31,756 nt of DNA from Bacteroidales bacterium (GCA_017471085.1 JAFUWW010000048.1:1-31756); one strand, 5' to 3'. Shown: positions 8,975 to 18,797, counted from the stretch's first letter. Translations and numbers: made by a program. Notes: generated by a model not told the origin, from the letters alone.

Positions 8975-11900
8975 TTAGAAGGTAATATTTACACCGAAGA
9001 CGACCTTCTTTGCGGTCGGGTACACACCCTTGTCAACGCCCAGTCCACTGCCTGAGCCGGTGACCTCAGGGTCGAAGCCCGGATAGTTGGAGAAGGTGAA
9101 CCAGTCGTCCAGGGAACCATAGATGCGCAGGTTGTCCACCTTGAACTTGCGGGTGAAGCTCTGCGGGAGGGTATAACCGAGCTGGATCTGCTTGATCTTG
9201 GCATAGGAGCCGTCAAACACAACGCCGTCGGAGGTGAGGAACTGCTGCCAGTTGGCGGCATTGGCCGCAGGCATGGTGCCATTGGTATGTTCGGGGGTCC
9301 AGCGGTCTTCGGTGAGGAAGCTCAGGCGGTTGGACGGATAGTCCACCACCGTGAGGCAGTTGTAGATCTTGCTGCCGGCGGCACCGGTGAGGAACACCAC
9401 CGCGTCAATGCCCTTCCAGGCTGCGGTGAGGGTGATACCGTAGTTGACCTTGGGGATACCGGAACCGAGGTCCATCTTGTCAGCCTGGGTGGCATCGCCG
9501 CTGCCGTCCAGATCCTCGAACATCGCGTTACCCGTAGCCGGGTCGATACCGGTGAAGTGATAGCCGTAGAAATGCCAGGCGGGATAGCCTTTCTCGAAAC
9601 GGGTGATGGTGCCATAGTTACGGACACCCACACCGTCAATACCGTCGGAAAGGGTTTCGTGCAGATAGGTAACCTCATTCTTGAGGGTGGAGAGGTTGCC
9701 GCTGATGCTGTAGTTGAAATCGCCCACATGGTCTCTCCACTTGAGCTCGAACTCGACACCGGTGTTGCGGACGTTACCGGCATTCACCGGGGAAGCGGTG
9801 ACACCCACCACGGTGGAAGGAGTGATACCGGTCACGATGAGGTCCTTGGTCATCTTGTTGAACCAGTCCACGCTGAAGGTGAGGCGGTCGCGCAGGAAAC
9901 GGAGGTCAACACCGAAGTTCAGCTGCTCGGACGTCTCCCACTTGAGTTCTTCGTTACCGGTGGAGGAAGGAGCGTAGCCCAGGATGTATTCCAGGCCATT
10001 GCCGGTAGGATAGTTGCCGGTAGAGGCAATCACGTTGGCATAACGGTAGCCGCTGAGGCCGGCGAGGGAACCGTTCTGGCCCCAGCTGGCACGCAGCTTG
10101 GCAAAGTTCACAACGCCCTTGAGCGGGGAGAAGAAATCTTCCTCGGAGAGGGTCCAGCCGGCCGACACGGCCGGGAAATAACCCCAGCGCATGGGCTTCG
10201 GAAGGATGGAAAGGTCGGCGGCATCGGCACGGAGGGAGGCCTGCAGGTTGTATTTGTTCTGATAAGACCAGTTCACGCGGCCGAAGTAGGAGAGCTTCCG
10301 GGAGAAGTTAGGGGTGGCACCGCTCACGGAAGGTACCGCATTGGCGGAATGCGAGCCAAAGTAGTAGAACAGCGGATTGCGCTGAGTCACGCCCAGGTCG
10401 TCGTCACTGCCGCGGTAGCTTCCGCTCATGGAGAAGCTGCGGGAGCTGGAGAAGGAAGTTCCCAGCATCACCGTAAGGAAGTGCTTGCCGAAGTTCTGGT
10501 TCCAGTTGGCGAAGTTCTCCCACTGATAGTACATGGATTCACTCTCAGAACCGGACAGGCCGATGTAATTCTGATAGGCGTTCTGGTTGATATAGTAATC
10601 GAGACTGTAGCCATAGGAGTCACCGGCAGAGAGACGGTAGCCGACACGGGAAGTGAAGGTGAAGTTCCTCCAGGGTGTGAAGTTAATGGCGGTGGAACCG
10701 TTGATGTTGAACCCGTGGGAGTCGGAGTAGGAACGGTCACGCATGATGCGCGGGTTCACGTTCTCGGACGGATTGAAGAAGGATGCTGCATAGTAATTGC
10801 CGTCCTCGTCGGTAAGCAGGGTGCGGCCGGCATCGAGGTAAGCCTGCATGAAATCGGGCAGGGCATCCGGAGCGTAGGTAGGAGGAGTCAGCGGGTCCAG
10901 CTGGATGGCGGAAAGGACGGCGGAGCCGTAGTCACTGCCCTCGGAAACGCTGCGGGCGGTGTAGTATTCCACCTGGTTGTTGGTCTGGATTTCCAGCCAG
11001 GGCTTGAACTTCCAGGAGCCGTTTACCATGAAGGTCAGGCGCTTGTACACATCGGCATCGCCCACGAACATACCGTTGTTGTCCAGATAGGTGGCGGAGA
11101 TATAGAGGTTGCCACGGTCGTTTCCGGCGCTGAACGAGAGGTTGTGGTGCTGCATCAGGGAATTTTCATAGGAGTAGTCAATCCAGTCCGTGTTGGTCTT
11201 GAAGTCCCAGTTGCCATAGAAGTCCTGGATATTGTAACGTCCGTTCTCGATGAAATACTGCATGTACTGCTCGGCGTTCATCACCTTGGGTACGTGGTTC
11301 AGGCTCTGGGAAGTCAGCTGATAGGAGTAGCTGATTTTACCGTCGCCCTGACCGCGGCGGGTGGTAATCATGATAACACCGTTACCGGCCTCTGCGCCGT
11401 AGATGGCAGCGGAAGCACCGTCCTTGAGCACCTCCATGGACTCGATATCGTTAGGGTCGATACCGGCGATGGAATTGGTGCGGCGGCCGTCCACCACATA
11501 AAGCGGATAAGAAGAGCCGTTGGAGGAGATACCGCGGACCTGGATGGTGGGGCTGGCACCCGGACGGGCCGATGAAGTAACCACCTGCACACCGGCGGTT
11601 TTGCCCTGAAGGGCGCTTTCCGGCGAGGTGATGGTACGGTTCTCGATGTCCTCGGATTTCACCTGGGAGATGGAACCGGTAACGTCACTCTTGCGCTGGA
11701 CGCCGTAACCCACCACGACCGTCTCTTCAATCATCTGGGTGTCGGTTTCCAGGGTCACGTTGATGGTGCCGGACTGGGCGGCCACCACTTCCTGGGTCAC
11801 ATAACCCACGGAAGAGAATTCGATGATGGCTCCGGCAGGAACCATGAGGGTGTAGTTGCCTTCCAGGTCGGTGATGGTGCCGTTGGTGGTTCCTTTCTGG

Positions 11901-12043
11901 ACCACGCCGGCGGCAATCATCGGCTCGCCCTGATCGTCAACGACGGTTCCCGAGATGGTCACTCGCTGCTGGGCAGAGAGCGTCCATCCCAGGAGGAGCG
12001 ACAGCGCAGCGGCCGTCAGCCTTCTGAGTACAGAATTTCTCAT
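8975..12043 (-). CDS. susC: SusC/RagA-family TonB-dependent outer-membrane transporter
   Basis: The 1022-residue protein has a Sec signal (cleavage expected after Ala24, LSAQQ). A carboxypeptidase-regulatory-like domain follows (residues 28-100, TISGTVVDDQGEPMIAAGV ... GNYTL). Next is the segment EETVVVGYGVQRKSDVTGSI near 106-125, then a plug domain ending GNGVIMITTRRG, and a long beta-barrel that ends in the aromatic FGVNITF. These are the standard SusC parts. It imports the oligosaccharide bound by SusD using TonB energy. No STN domain is present, so it is not an anti-sigma-signalling receptor. That agrees with control by the neighbouring hybrid two-component regulator. It is the first gene of a six-gene leftward operon. 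Confidence 0.96.
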   Translation of the reverse strand: MRNSVLRRLTAAALSLLLGWTLSAQQRVTISGTVVDDQGEPMIAAGVVQKGTTNGTITDLEGNYTLMVPAGAIIEFSSVGYVTQEVVAAQSGTINVTLETDTQMIEETVVVGYGVQRKSDVTGSISQVKSEDIENRTITSPESALQGKTAGVQVVTSSARPGASPTIQVRGISSNGSSYPLYVVDGRRTNSIAGIDPNDIESMEVLKDGASAAIYGAEAGNGVIMITTRRGQGDGKISYSYQLTSQSLNHVPKVMNAEQYMQYFIENGRYNIQDFYGNWDFKTNTDWIDYSYENSLMQHHNLSFSAGNDRGNLYISATYLDNNGMFVGDADVYKRLTFMVNGSWKFKPWLEIQTNNQVEYYTARSVSEGSDYGSAVLSAIQLDPLTPPTYAPDALPDFMQAYLDAGRTLLTDEDGNYYAASFFNPSENVNPRIMRDRSYSDSHGFNINGSTAINFTPWRNFTFTSRVGYRLSAGDSYGYSLDYYINQNAYQNYIGLSGSESESMYYQWENFANWNQNFGKHFLTVMLGTSFSSSRSFSMSGSYRGSDDDLGVTQRNPLFYYFGSHSANAVPSVSGATPNFSRKLSYFGRVNWSYQNKYNLQASLRADAADLSILPKPMRWGYFPAVSAGWTLSEEDFFSPLKGVVNFAKLRASWGQNGSLAGLSGYRYANVIASTGNYPTGNGLEYILGYAPSSTGNEELKWETSEQLNFGVDLRFLRDRLTFSVDWFNKMTKDLIVTGITPSTVVGVTASPVNAGNVRNTGVEFELKWRDHVGDFNYSISGNLSTLKNEVTYLHETLSDGIDGVGVRNYGTITRFEKGYPAWHFYGYHFTGIDPATGNAMFEDLDGSGDATQADKMDLGSGIPKVNYGITLTAAWKGIDAVVFLTGAAGSKIYNCLTVVDYPSNRLSFLTEDRWTPEHTNGTMPAANAANWQQFLTSDGVVFDGSYAKIKQIQLGYTLPQSFTRKFKVDNLRIYGSLDDWFTFSNYPGFDPEVTGSGSGLGVDKGVYPTAKKVVFGVNITF

Positions 12044-12113
12044 TTGATCAGTTATTAATGGTTTGATGGTAATAAGTGTTATCCATTGGTGTGAACATGT
12101 GGTTTCACGGATG

Positions 12114-12121
12114 CAAAATTA
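12114..12121 (-). promoter_or_regulatory. Promoter -7 box of the susC operon
   Basis: On the minus strand TAATTTTG matches TAnnTTTG, giving a leader of about 65 nt before the susC start. No TTTG is found at the -33 position. That is expected for an activator-dependent promoter, and the direct repeats at 12192-12225 lie about 70-110 bp upstream. Confidence 0.55.
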
Positions 12122-12191
12122 GCGAGCCTCCCGCACAATGCTTTTTTCAGTTTGTCAAAAGCTTTCCCCTGTGTGCAAGGCAGCGCCCGTC

Positions 12192-12225
12192 ATTTGTTCA
12201 AAAATGTTCGGATTTGTTCAAAAAT
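12192..12225. promoter_or_regulatory. 14-bp direct repeat in the susC/regulator intergenic region, candidate activator site
   Basis: ATTTGTTCAAAAAT occurs exactly at 12192-12205 and again at 12212-12225, a period of 20 bp or two helical turns. A looser copy, TTTGTCAAAA, lies at 12151-12160. Tandem direct repeats two turns apart suit an AraC-type dimer such as the adjacent regulator's output domain. Binding is inferred. Confidence 0.6.
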
Positions 12226-12228
12226 CAC

Positions 12229-12236
12229 TATCTTTG
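12229..12236 (+). promoter_or_regulatory. Promoter -7 box of the hybrid two-component regulator
   Basis: TATCTTTG matches TAnnTTTG and would start transcription near 12242, about 20 nt before the chosen start codon. It lies 3 bp after the second direct repeat, so occupancy of that repeat could block it (possible autoregulation). The TTTG copies within the repeats are not at the usual 19-bp spacing. Confidence 0.55.
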
Positions 12237-12263
12237 AATCCGACTACATGCAAACGGACACCT

Positions 12264-15200
12264 ATGAGAATGAAGCTGATAACCGGAGTTGTCCTCCTGG
12301 CAGCCCTTTTAACCGCCTGCCAGAGCGCTCCCCTTCCCGTTCAGGACCCGGGCAGCCTGGTCATTGCAGACCGGCTTTCCAACCAGCGGGTGAACACTAT
12401 TGCAGAAGACATCCAGGGCCACATTTGGATGGGAACCTTCCGTGGCCTCAACCGTTATACCCCGCCCCGGGAGTTCCACCAGTACTTTTGCACGGACGAC
12501 ACGCTGGGCCTGCCGGACAACCAGATTAACCATATCCTCTCCAGAAGCAACGGCGAACTGTGGGTCGCCACTGTAAACGGAACGGCCGTCCGCACCGCCG
12601 AAGGCCGCTTCCGCCGCGTTTCCATCCTGGACGGGAACAAGAACCTTACCCACCTGCTCGAAACCCGCTCCGGAAAAGTACTGGCCTCCAATGGCGCCAT
12701 CCTCTTTCTTTACGATGAAACGGAAGACACGTTCCGTCCCGTAATCCGGGACTTCGGGGCATTCGGCTCTCCCGGCCTGGTGATAGACCGCAAGGACCGG
12801 CTTTGGGTGGCTTCCGGATTCGGCAATACCATAAAGGTTTATAAGGCCGATGACTTTTCCCTCCTGACCACCCTGGAACTCCCCCACCAGGCCTACCACC
12901 TGTGCCTCATGGGAGAAGACGAGCTCTGGCTTTCCGGCATGGGCAGCCTGAGTATCGCGGACACCCGCACCCTGCAGCTGAAACCCCTTCCGGAAGCCGT
13001 CCGCGCCCGGAAAGAGCTGATGCAAGGGGATATCGACCTGCTGTTTGCGATAGACGAGCGGTCCATGCTGCTCAATGTAATCGGCAAGGGCATGTTCTAC
13101 TATTACAAGACCACGGAGAAAGTGCTTTTCCAAGGCGAAGCCGGCTTCCCCTTCTCCATCCCGGACGCCGAGATCCGCACCATCTTCCGGGACAGCCACT
13201 ACAACCTGTGGTTCGGTACTACGGACCAGGGCTTCAGCGTATCGTACCTGTATCAGAACGAGTTTAATAGCAACAAGTTTATAACCAATTACTTCCAACG
13301 AAAGACCATCACCTCGCTCTGTCCCGGGTCGGACGGGCAGCTCTGGATTACCACCCAGCGCGACGGCCTGTTCCTGTACGAGCGCACAAGCGGAGCCATC
13401 CGCCCGGTCGACGTCGGCTATCTCATCCCCGACGCCAATGTGGGCTACATCCGCTGTACCAAAGTATTCATCGACAAGGAGGGGGACTATTGGCTCCTGT
13501 TCACGGACAAATACCGCACCCTCCGCTGCCGCTGGGACGGAGCCCGTTTCCGCCCGCTGGACACCGTCTATTCGTATATGCCCCTTTCCATCGCCCAGGA
13601 CGACCGGGGGCGCATCTGGATCGGGAGCATGGGAGCAGACCTCACCGTCTTTGACAAGGCCACCCGCACCGCCAAGCCGGTATCGGCCTATGAAGCCGGT
13701 TCATGGACCTTTGTGACGGAGCTTCTGCCCTCCGAACCGGGAAAGATGATGGTGGCCGGCTTCGGCTTCCCGGTGGCCCTTATGAACACGTATGCCGACG
13801 AAGCGGAGCTACTGACCGTGAGTGATGAAGAAAGGGCCGCCTGCATCCGCCGCTCCACCCTCATCCCCAACCGGCTGTTCAAGGACAGTGCGGGAGACAT
13901 CTGGCTGGGGACCATCGCGAACGGGCTCCTGAGACTGGACCACACCACAGGAAAGCTCTCCCCCATACCGGGCACCCCGTGTCTCGACATCACCTCGGTC
14001 GAGGAAGACCGCCAGGGCAACATCTGGATATCCACCATGTATGGCCTGGGGAAATACGACCGGACCACCGGGCAAATCGCGAATTACTATGAGGCCGACG
14101 GCATTGGCGGCAACCAGTTCTCGGACCGGGCCTCCTGCGTGCTCCCGGACGGGACGATGGTGTTCGGCGGCACCCACGGCATCACGTGGTTCAATCCGCT
14201 GGACGTGTCCCAGAAACGCACGGTTCCGCTGGTGTTCCAGGACCTGAAGATTCACAACCAGCTGGTGCAGCCGGAGCCCGGCGGCCCCATCGAAAAAGTG
14301 CTGTCAGAGCGGCCGAAAGTTACCATCCGCAGTGAAAACAACGGCTTCAGCATCTCTTTTGCCGCCCTGGATTACAGCGAGATGGAACGCACCCACTATT
14401 CTTACAAGATGGAAGGGTTCGACCGCTACTGGGTGGATGCCGGAACGGGCCATGAAGCCTATTACGCCAACCTGCCGGCCGGACGCTACACCTTCCGGGT
14501 GCAGATTGACAACAACAGCCACAGCATCGTGGAAACCGAGTCGCAGCTCGCGATTAAGGTACTGCCGCCCTGGTACGCCACCTGGTGGGCCATCCTGCTC
14601 TGGGTTGCCCTGGGCGCACTGGCGTTGGGTGTCGGCTATACCTTCTGGCGGCATGTCCGCCGGGTACGCCGCGAAGCCGCCCGCCGCATCCGTCAGGAAC
14701 GCCGGGAAAGGGAAAAGGCCGAGGAAGCCGAGGCCGCCGAGAAGGCGCTGAACAAGATTCAGATGAATTACTTCGCCAATGTAGCCCACGAGTTCCGCAC
14801 GCCGCTCACCATGATTGCCGGACCGGCCTCGCAGCTCTCCGCCTCCGAGGACATCAAGGGACAGGACCGCCAGCTGGTGGGCGTCATCCAGCGCAACGCG
14901 ACCTGGATGCTTTCCCTGGTGAACCAACTGCTGGATTTCAACCGCATCGGCAACAAGAAGCTGCAGATGAAGGTGGCCAAGATGGATATCGTGGAACCCC
15001 TGAGAAATACCGCAGAGATGTTCCGGGCCAACGCGGAGTCCAAGGGGATCGACTTCGTCACCTTCGGCCTGGAAGAGCCCTTCACCATGTGGGTGGATGC
15101 CGACAAGGCACAGAAAATTGTGATGAACCTCCTGTCTAACGCCCTCAAATTCACTCCGCAGGGAGGAAAGGTATCCCTGTCCTTCGATGTCATTCCCAGG

Positions 15201-16328
15201 AGCGAAGCCGCCGCCCGCTTCCCCCTCACGGAGGCCGACACGGACGGGCAGTACGCCTGCATCAGCGTGGCCGACACCGGTCCAGGCATTCCGGAAGACC
15301 AGCTGGAGAGCATTTTCGAACGGTTCTTCCAGGCGTCCAGCCGGCAGGAGACGCAGGGCTCTGGAATCGGCCTTTTTTATGCGCGGGCCCTCTGCGGCTT
15401 CCACCACGGCTACATCAAGGCCTGGAACCGGGAGGAAGGCGGCGCCTTGTTCAGCGTAGTGCTTCCCGTCAGCGCCTCGTCTTACACCGAGGAAGAGCGC
15501 ACGACGGAACGGCCTCAGCTTCAGGTGCTTCCTGCTTCACCCTCCCCTGCCGGAGAAGAAAAGGCGGAGGAAGGCTCCTGCAAGCACATCGCCGTGGTGG
15601 ACGATGACATCGACATTGCCAATTATCTGAAGATCCTCCTGTCGCCTTCTTACAAAGTGTCGGTCTATTTCGACGGGACATCGGCCCTGAAAGGCATGGA
15701 AGAGGATGTGCCGGACCTGGTCATCTCCGACGTGGTGATGCCCGGGATGAACGGATACGAACTCTGCGAGGCCATCAAGGGGAACCTCCAGTTGAGTCAC
15801 ATCCCCGTGGTGCTGGTCACCGCCAAAGTGGCCGTGGAGAATCAGGTGCAAGGCCTGGACAAGGGGGCCGATGCCTATGTTACCAAGCCCTTCCAGCCCG
15901 CCTATCTGCTGGCTCTGGTGAAATCCCTGCTGGAAAACCGCGAGAAACTGCACCGCCAGCTGGGCTCCGTCACCACCACGGAAGACATCGCCCCGGAAGC
16001 CCTCTCCCCGCGCGACGCCGCTTTCATGAAAGAGCTTTACGAACTGATGGAGAAAGAACTCTCCAACACAGACCTGGACATCACCCGCATCACGGAGCTG
16101 ATGAAGATTTCCCGCACCAAGTTCTACTACAAGGTGAAAGGCCTTACCGGAGAAAACCCGTCCGTGTTCTTCAAGCGCTACAAACTGAACCGCGCCGCCG
16201 ATTTGCTGAAGGAAGGCAAGCACAACATGTCCGAGATAGCCTGGATGACGGGCTTCAACACCCTCTCTCACTTCTCCACTTCCTTCAAGAAGCAGTTCGG
16301 AGTCCCTCCCTCCGACTACACCGGCTAA
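12264..16328 (+). CDS. Hybrid two-component system regulator (sensor kinase, receiver and AraC output in one chain)
   Basis: The 1354-residue protein senses a ligand in the periplasm and regulates transcription. Domains in order: signal or anchor (residues 1-20), two-component propeller repeats (for example NTIAEDIQGHIWMGTFRGL, SVEEDRQGNIWISTMYGLGK), a Y_Y_Y domain (YSYKMEGFDRYWVDAG), and one membrane helix at about 774-795. The cytoplasmic part follows: a HisKA domain (NVAHEFRTPL, phospho-acceptor His842), HATPase (NLLSNALKF, DTGPGIPEDQ, GSGIGL), a receiver domain (VVDDDID, phospho-acceptor Asp1156 in ISDVVMPG, VTKPF) and a C-terminal AraC helix-turn-helix. The start at 12264 follows the -7 box at 12229-12236; ATG 12270 is an alternative. 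It is divergent from susC, the usual target of such regulators. The N-terminus carries a lipobox-like LLTAC. Confidence 0.93.
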   Translation: MRMKLITGVVLLAALLTACQSAPLPVQDPGSLVIADRLSNQRVNTIAEDIQGHIWMGTFRGLNRYTPPREFHQYFCTDDTLGLPDNQINHILSRSNGELWVATVNGTAVRTAEGRFRRVSILDGNKNLTHLLETRSGKVLASNGAILFLYDETEDTFRPVIRDFGAFGSPGLVIDRKDRLWVASGFGNTIKVYKADDFSLLTTLELPHQAYHLCLMGEDELWLSGMGSLSIADTRTLQLKPLPEAVRARKELMQGDIDLLFAIDERSMLLNVIGKGMFYYYKTTEKVLFQGEAGFPFSIPDAEIRTIFRDSHYNLWFGTTDQGFSVSYLYQNEFNSNKFITNYFQRKTITSLCPGSDGQLWITTQRDGLFLYERTSGAIRPVDVGYLIPDANVGYIRCTKVFIDKEGDYWLLFTDKYRTLRCRWDGARFRPLDTVYSYMPLSIAQDDRGRIWIGSMGADLTVFDKATRTAKPVSAYEAGSWTFVTELLPSEPGKMMVAGFGFPVALMNTYADEAELLTVSDEERAACIRRSTLIPNRLFKDSAGDIWLGTIANGLLRLDHTTGKLSPIPGTPCLDITSVEEDRQGNIWISTMYGLGKYDRTTGQIANYYEADGIGGNQFSDRASCVLPDGTMVFGGTHGITWFNPLDVSQKRTVPLVFQDLKIHNQLVQPEPGGPIEKVLSERPKVTIRSENNGFSISFAALDYSEMERTHYSYKMEGFDRYWVDAGTGHEAYYANLPAGRYTFRVQIDNNSHSIVETESQLAIKVLPPWYATWWAILLWVALGALALGVGYTFWRHVRRVRREAARRIRQERREREKAEEAEAAEKALNKIQMNYFANVAHEFRTPLTMIAGPASQLSASEDIKGQDRQLVGVIQRNATWMLSLVNQLLDFNRIGNKKLQMKVAKMDIVEPLRNTAEMFRANAESKGIDFVTFGLEEPFTMWVDADKAQKIVMNLLSNALKFTPQGGKVSLSFDVIPRSEAAARFPLTEADTDGQYACISVADTGPGIPEDQLESIFERFFQASSRQETQGSGIGLFYARALCGFHHGYIKAWNREEGGALFSVVLPVSASSYTEEERTTERPQLQVLPASPSPAGEEKAEEGSCKHIAVVDDDIDIANYLKILLSPSYKVSVYFDGTSALKGMEEDVPDLVISDVVMPGMNGYELCEAIKGNLQLSHIPVVLVTAKVAVENQVQGLDKGADAYVTKPFQPAYLLALVKSLLENREKLHRQLGSVTTTEDIAPEALSPRDAAFMKELYELMEKELSNTDLDITRITELMKISRTKFYYKVKGLTGENPSVFFKRYKLNRAADLLKEGKHNMSEIAWMTGFNTLSHFSTSFKKQFGVPPSDYTG

Positions 16329-16353
16329 CCAGCCGACCCATAGCCGTTAACAG

Positions 16354-16386
16354 AAAACCCCGCGCCGGAAACGTGCGCGGGGTTTT
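16354..16386. terminator. Bidirectional intrinsic terminator
   Basis: A perfect 12-bp GC-rich stem AAAACCCCGCGC / GCGCGGGGTTTT with a 9-nt loop. It lies between the convergent regulator gene and the GH3 gene and has T-runs in both directions. Confidence 0.9.
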
Positions 16387-16421
16387 CGTTTAAATCGCTG
16401 ATTGCCAGCGCATCGGCTTCA

Positions 16422-18797
16422 TTACTTCACCACGATTTCCTTGACGGGCTCGGCGGGAAGCATCACGCGGTTGGCGGCCCAGGACTGGGCTTTGGCCTGC
16501 TTGAAGGCGGCGGTGGCGCGGATGTCCGTGGCGGAAGCGCCGAACAGCAGCGTGTAGTTGCCGGCAGCGGTTTCCCAGGCAGAGGTAGCCTCGTTGAAGG
16601 AAGCCAGGGTGTACGGGTCGATGGTGACCGTGAGGGTCTGTGACTCGCCGGCCTTCAGTTCACGGGTCTTGGCGAAAGCCTTGAGCTCGAAAGCGGGCTT
16701 CACCAGTCCGCCGTCGGGAGCGGTCACATAGAACTGGACACTTTCCTTGCCGGCAGCCTTGCCGGTGTTCTTCACGGTGATGGAGGCGGTGACGGTGCCG
16801 TCCTTGGCCACTTTCACCACGGGAGCGCTGTAAGCGAAGGTGGTGTAGCTGAGACCGTAGCCGAAAGGATACGAGACAGCCTTGCCGGCCGTCTGGAAGT
16901 AGCGGTAGCCCACCCAGATGCCTTCCTTGTACTCGGTGTAGTCCACGTTGGCCGTCTTCTTGGGACCATAGCCGAACATGGCGGCCAGCTCGTTGGTGGA
17001 CTCGTCGTTGGAGGCGAACGGATTCAAGGAAGTCTCCGGAGCGTCGTACGGGAAGTTGAAGGAGGAAGGGATGTCGAAATAAGCCACCGGGAAGGTCATC
17101 GGGAGCTTTCCGGAAGGATAGGAAGCGCCGGAGAGGATGTCGGCCACGGTGTAGCCGCCTTCCTGACCCGGAGTCCAGGCCAGCAGGATGGCATCCGGCA
17201 GGTTCTTCCAGGAAGCGGTCTCGATGACACCGCCGATGTTCAGTACCACGATCACCTTCTTTCCGGCCAGGTGGTAGGCGTCGCAGAGGTCCTGCAGCAT
17301 GCGGCGCTCGCTGCCGGTGAGGGTCCAGTCGCCGTCGGCTGCGGTGCGGTCACCGCCTTCACCTGCATTGCGGGAGATGGTGAGGACGGCGATGTCGGAG
17401 CCCTCCACATGGGCGTCGATGAAGCTGCGGGGAACTTCCATTTCGGGGGTGACATCCTCACCCAGGAGGACGGAGGAGGCATCTGCACCCTTGGTGTTCT
17501 TCATGGTGGTCTTGATGTACGGGATGTACTGCTCGTACCAGGTGCGGATGTCCTGGTTCACCTTGTACCCGTTCACTTCCAGACCTTCGGCGATGTTGCG
17601 GACATACTTCTTGTTCACGTTGCCGGAGCCGGTGCCGCCGGCGATGAAGTCATAGGAACCGACACCGTAGAGGGCAATGTTCTTGATGCATCCGCAGAAA
17701 GGAAGCGCACCCTTGTTCTCCAACAGGACGATACCCTCTGCAGCGGCCTTGCGGACCAGCTTGCCGTGGGCTTCCAGATCCGGGTCGTTGGAGTACTTGT
17801 AGCCCTGGAAACGAGGGGTCTTCACAATGTAGGTGAGGAGGTTGCGGACGCAGGCGTCCACATCTTCGATAGCGAGGGTGCCCTTGTTGACACCGTCAAC
17901 GATCTCACCGATGAACATGTCCATACCGGGTTCCAGCAGGTCGTTGATGGCATGAATCTGCTCCACGGTCTTGCGCGGGCCGGTCCAGTCGGTCATCACG
18001 ATACCCTTGAAGCCCCACTCGTCACGCAGGATGGTGTTCAGGAGCTCACGGTTGGCCTGGGTGTAGGGACCGTTGATGCGGTTGTAGGAGCTCATGACGG
18101 TCCAGGGATCGGACTCCTTCACGGCAATCTCGAAGCCCTTGAGATAGAGTTCGCGCAGGGCCCTGGGATTGATGCGGGCGTCGTTGTCCATGCGGTTGGT
18201 CTCCTGGCTATTGCCGGCGAAATGCTTGATGGAGACACCGACGCCGTTCTTCTGGATACCGCGGGTATAGGCGGCGGCCATCTTACCGGTGACGATCGGG
18301 TCTTCGGAGAAATATTCGAAATTACGGCCGCAGAGCGGGTTGCGGTGCAGGTTCATACCTGGGGCCAGCAGCACGTCGGCACCGTATTCCTTCACCTCAT
18401 TGCCCATGGCGGTGGTCAGTTCTTCCACCAGGTCCGTGTTGAAGGACGATGCAAGCACAGTCCCTACGGGGAAACCGGTGCAATAGAAGGTCTTGTCCGT
18501 ACCGGGACGGGTCGGATTGATACGGAGACCGGCAGGGCCGTCGGAGAGGACGGTCTGGGGAATACCCAGGCGCGGGATGGCGCGGGTGGTACCGGCGGCG
18601 CCGGAAACCAGCACCTCGTCGGAGCCTGTGAGGCCGCCCACCATGCTGCCCCAGCCGGAGCCGACCAGCAGCGTGGCTTTTTCTTCCAGGGTCATGGCCT
18701 TCAGGACCTCCTCGATGTTGTTTTTGTTCAGCTTAGGCTGTGCCATAAGAGAGATGGTGCATAATGCCGCACCCAGCATCAGAAAGGTTTTCTTCAT
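16422..18797 (-). CDS. Glycoside hydrolase family 3 beta-glycosidase
   Basis: The 791-residue secreted enzyme has a Sec signal (MKKTFLMLGAALCTISLMAQ). The GH3 N-terminal barrel has LSDGPAGLRI, GMNLHRNPLCGRNFEYFSEDP, KHFAGNSQETNR and VMTDWTG with nucleophile Asp270. The alpha/beta sandwich domain has RNAGEGGDR, whose Glu480 is the likely acid/base. A C-terminal fibronectin-III-like domain (SVQFYVTAP, PAFELKAF) completes the fold. GH3 enzymes remove terminal beta-linked glucose, xylose or related sugars with retention; the specific sugar cannot be told. It acts in the periplasm or at the surface. It has its own promoter (18845-18875) and a terminator after it, so it is likely monocistronic although it sits next to the GH35-GH78 genes. 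Confidence 0.94.
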   Translation of the reverse strand: MKKTFLMLGAALCTISLMAQPKLNKNNIEEVLKAMTLEEKATLLVGSGWGSMVGGLTGSDEVLVSGAAGTTRAIPRLGIPQTVLSDGPAGLRINPTRPGTDKTFYCTGFPVGTVLASSFNTDLVEELTTAMGNEVKEYGADVLLAPGMNLHRNPLCGRNFEYFSEDPIVTGKMAAAYTRGIQKNGVGVSIKHFAGNSQETNRMDNDARINPRALRELYLKGFEIAVKESDPWTVMSSYNRINGPYTQANRELLNTILRDEWGFKGIVMTDWTGPRKTVEQIHAINDLLEPGMDMFIGEIVDGVNKGTLAIEDVDACVRNLLTYIVKTPRFQGYKYSNDPDLEAHGKLVRKAAAEGIVLLENKGALPFCGCIKNIALYGVGSYDFIAGGTGSGNVNKKYVRNIAEGLEVNGYKVNQDIRTWYEQYIPYIKTTMKNTKGADASSVLLGEDVTPEMEVPRSFIDAHVEGSDIAVLTISRNAGEGGDRTAADGDWTLTGSERRMLQDLCDAYHLAGKKVIVVLNIGGVIETASWKNLPDAILLAWTPGQEGGYTVADILSGASYPSGKLPMTFPVAYFDIPSSFNFPYDAPETSLNPFASNDESTNELAAMFGYGPKKTANVDYTEYKEGIWVGYRYFQTAGKAVSYPFGYGLSYTTFAYSAPVVKVAKDGTVTASITVKNTGKAAGKESVQFYVTAPDGGLVKPAFELKAFAKTRELKAGESQTLTVTIDPYTLASFNEATSAWETAAGNYTLLFGASATDIRATAAFKQAKAQSWAANRVMLPAEPVKEIVVK

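Noticed and set aside
9287..11575. Long plus-strand open frame (762 codons) opposite susC
   Set aside because: It is antisense to a complete SusC gene, has Gly/Val/His-rich composition typical of a GC-rich shadow frame, and shows no domain motif.
12091..12109. Imperfect inverted repeat GTGTGAAC ... GTTTCAC before susC
   Set aside because: The arms pair only with a gap and are short; it is not distinguishable from chance.
12138..12263. Upstream start (12138) for the hybrid regulator
   Set aside because: It lies upstream of the -7 box at 12229-12236, and the added residues precede a complete signal sequence.
17271..18764. Plus-strand open frame (497 codons) opposite GH3
   Set aside because: Antisense shadow of a complete GH3 gene; low-complexity Gly/Val/His composition.
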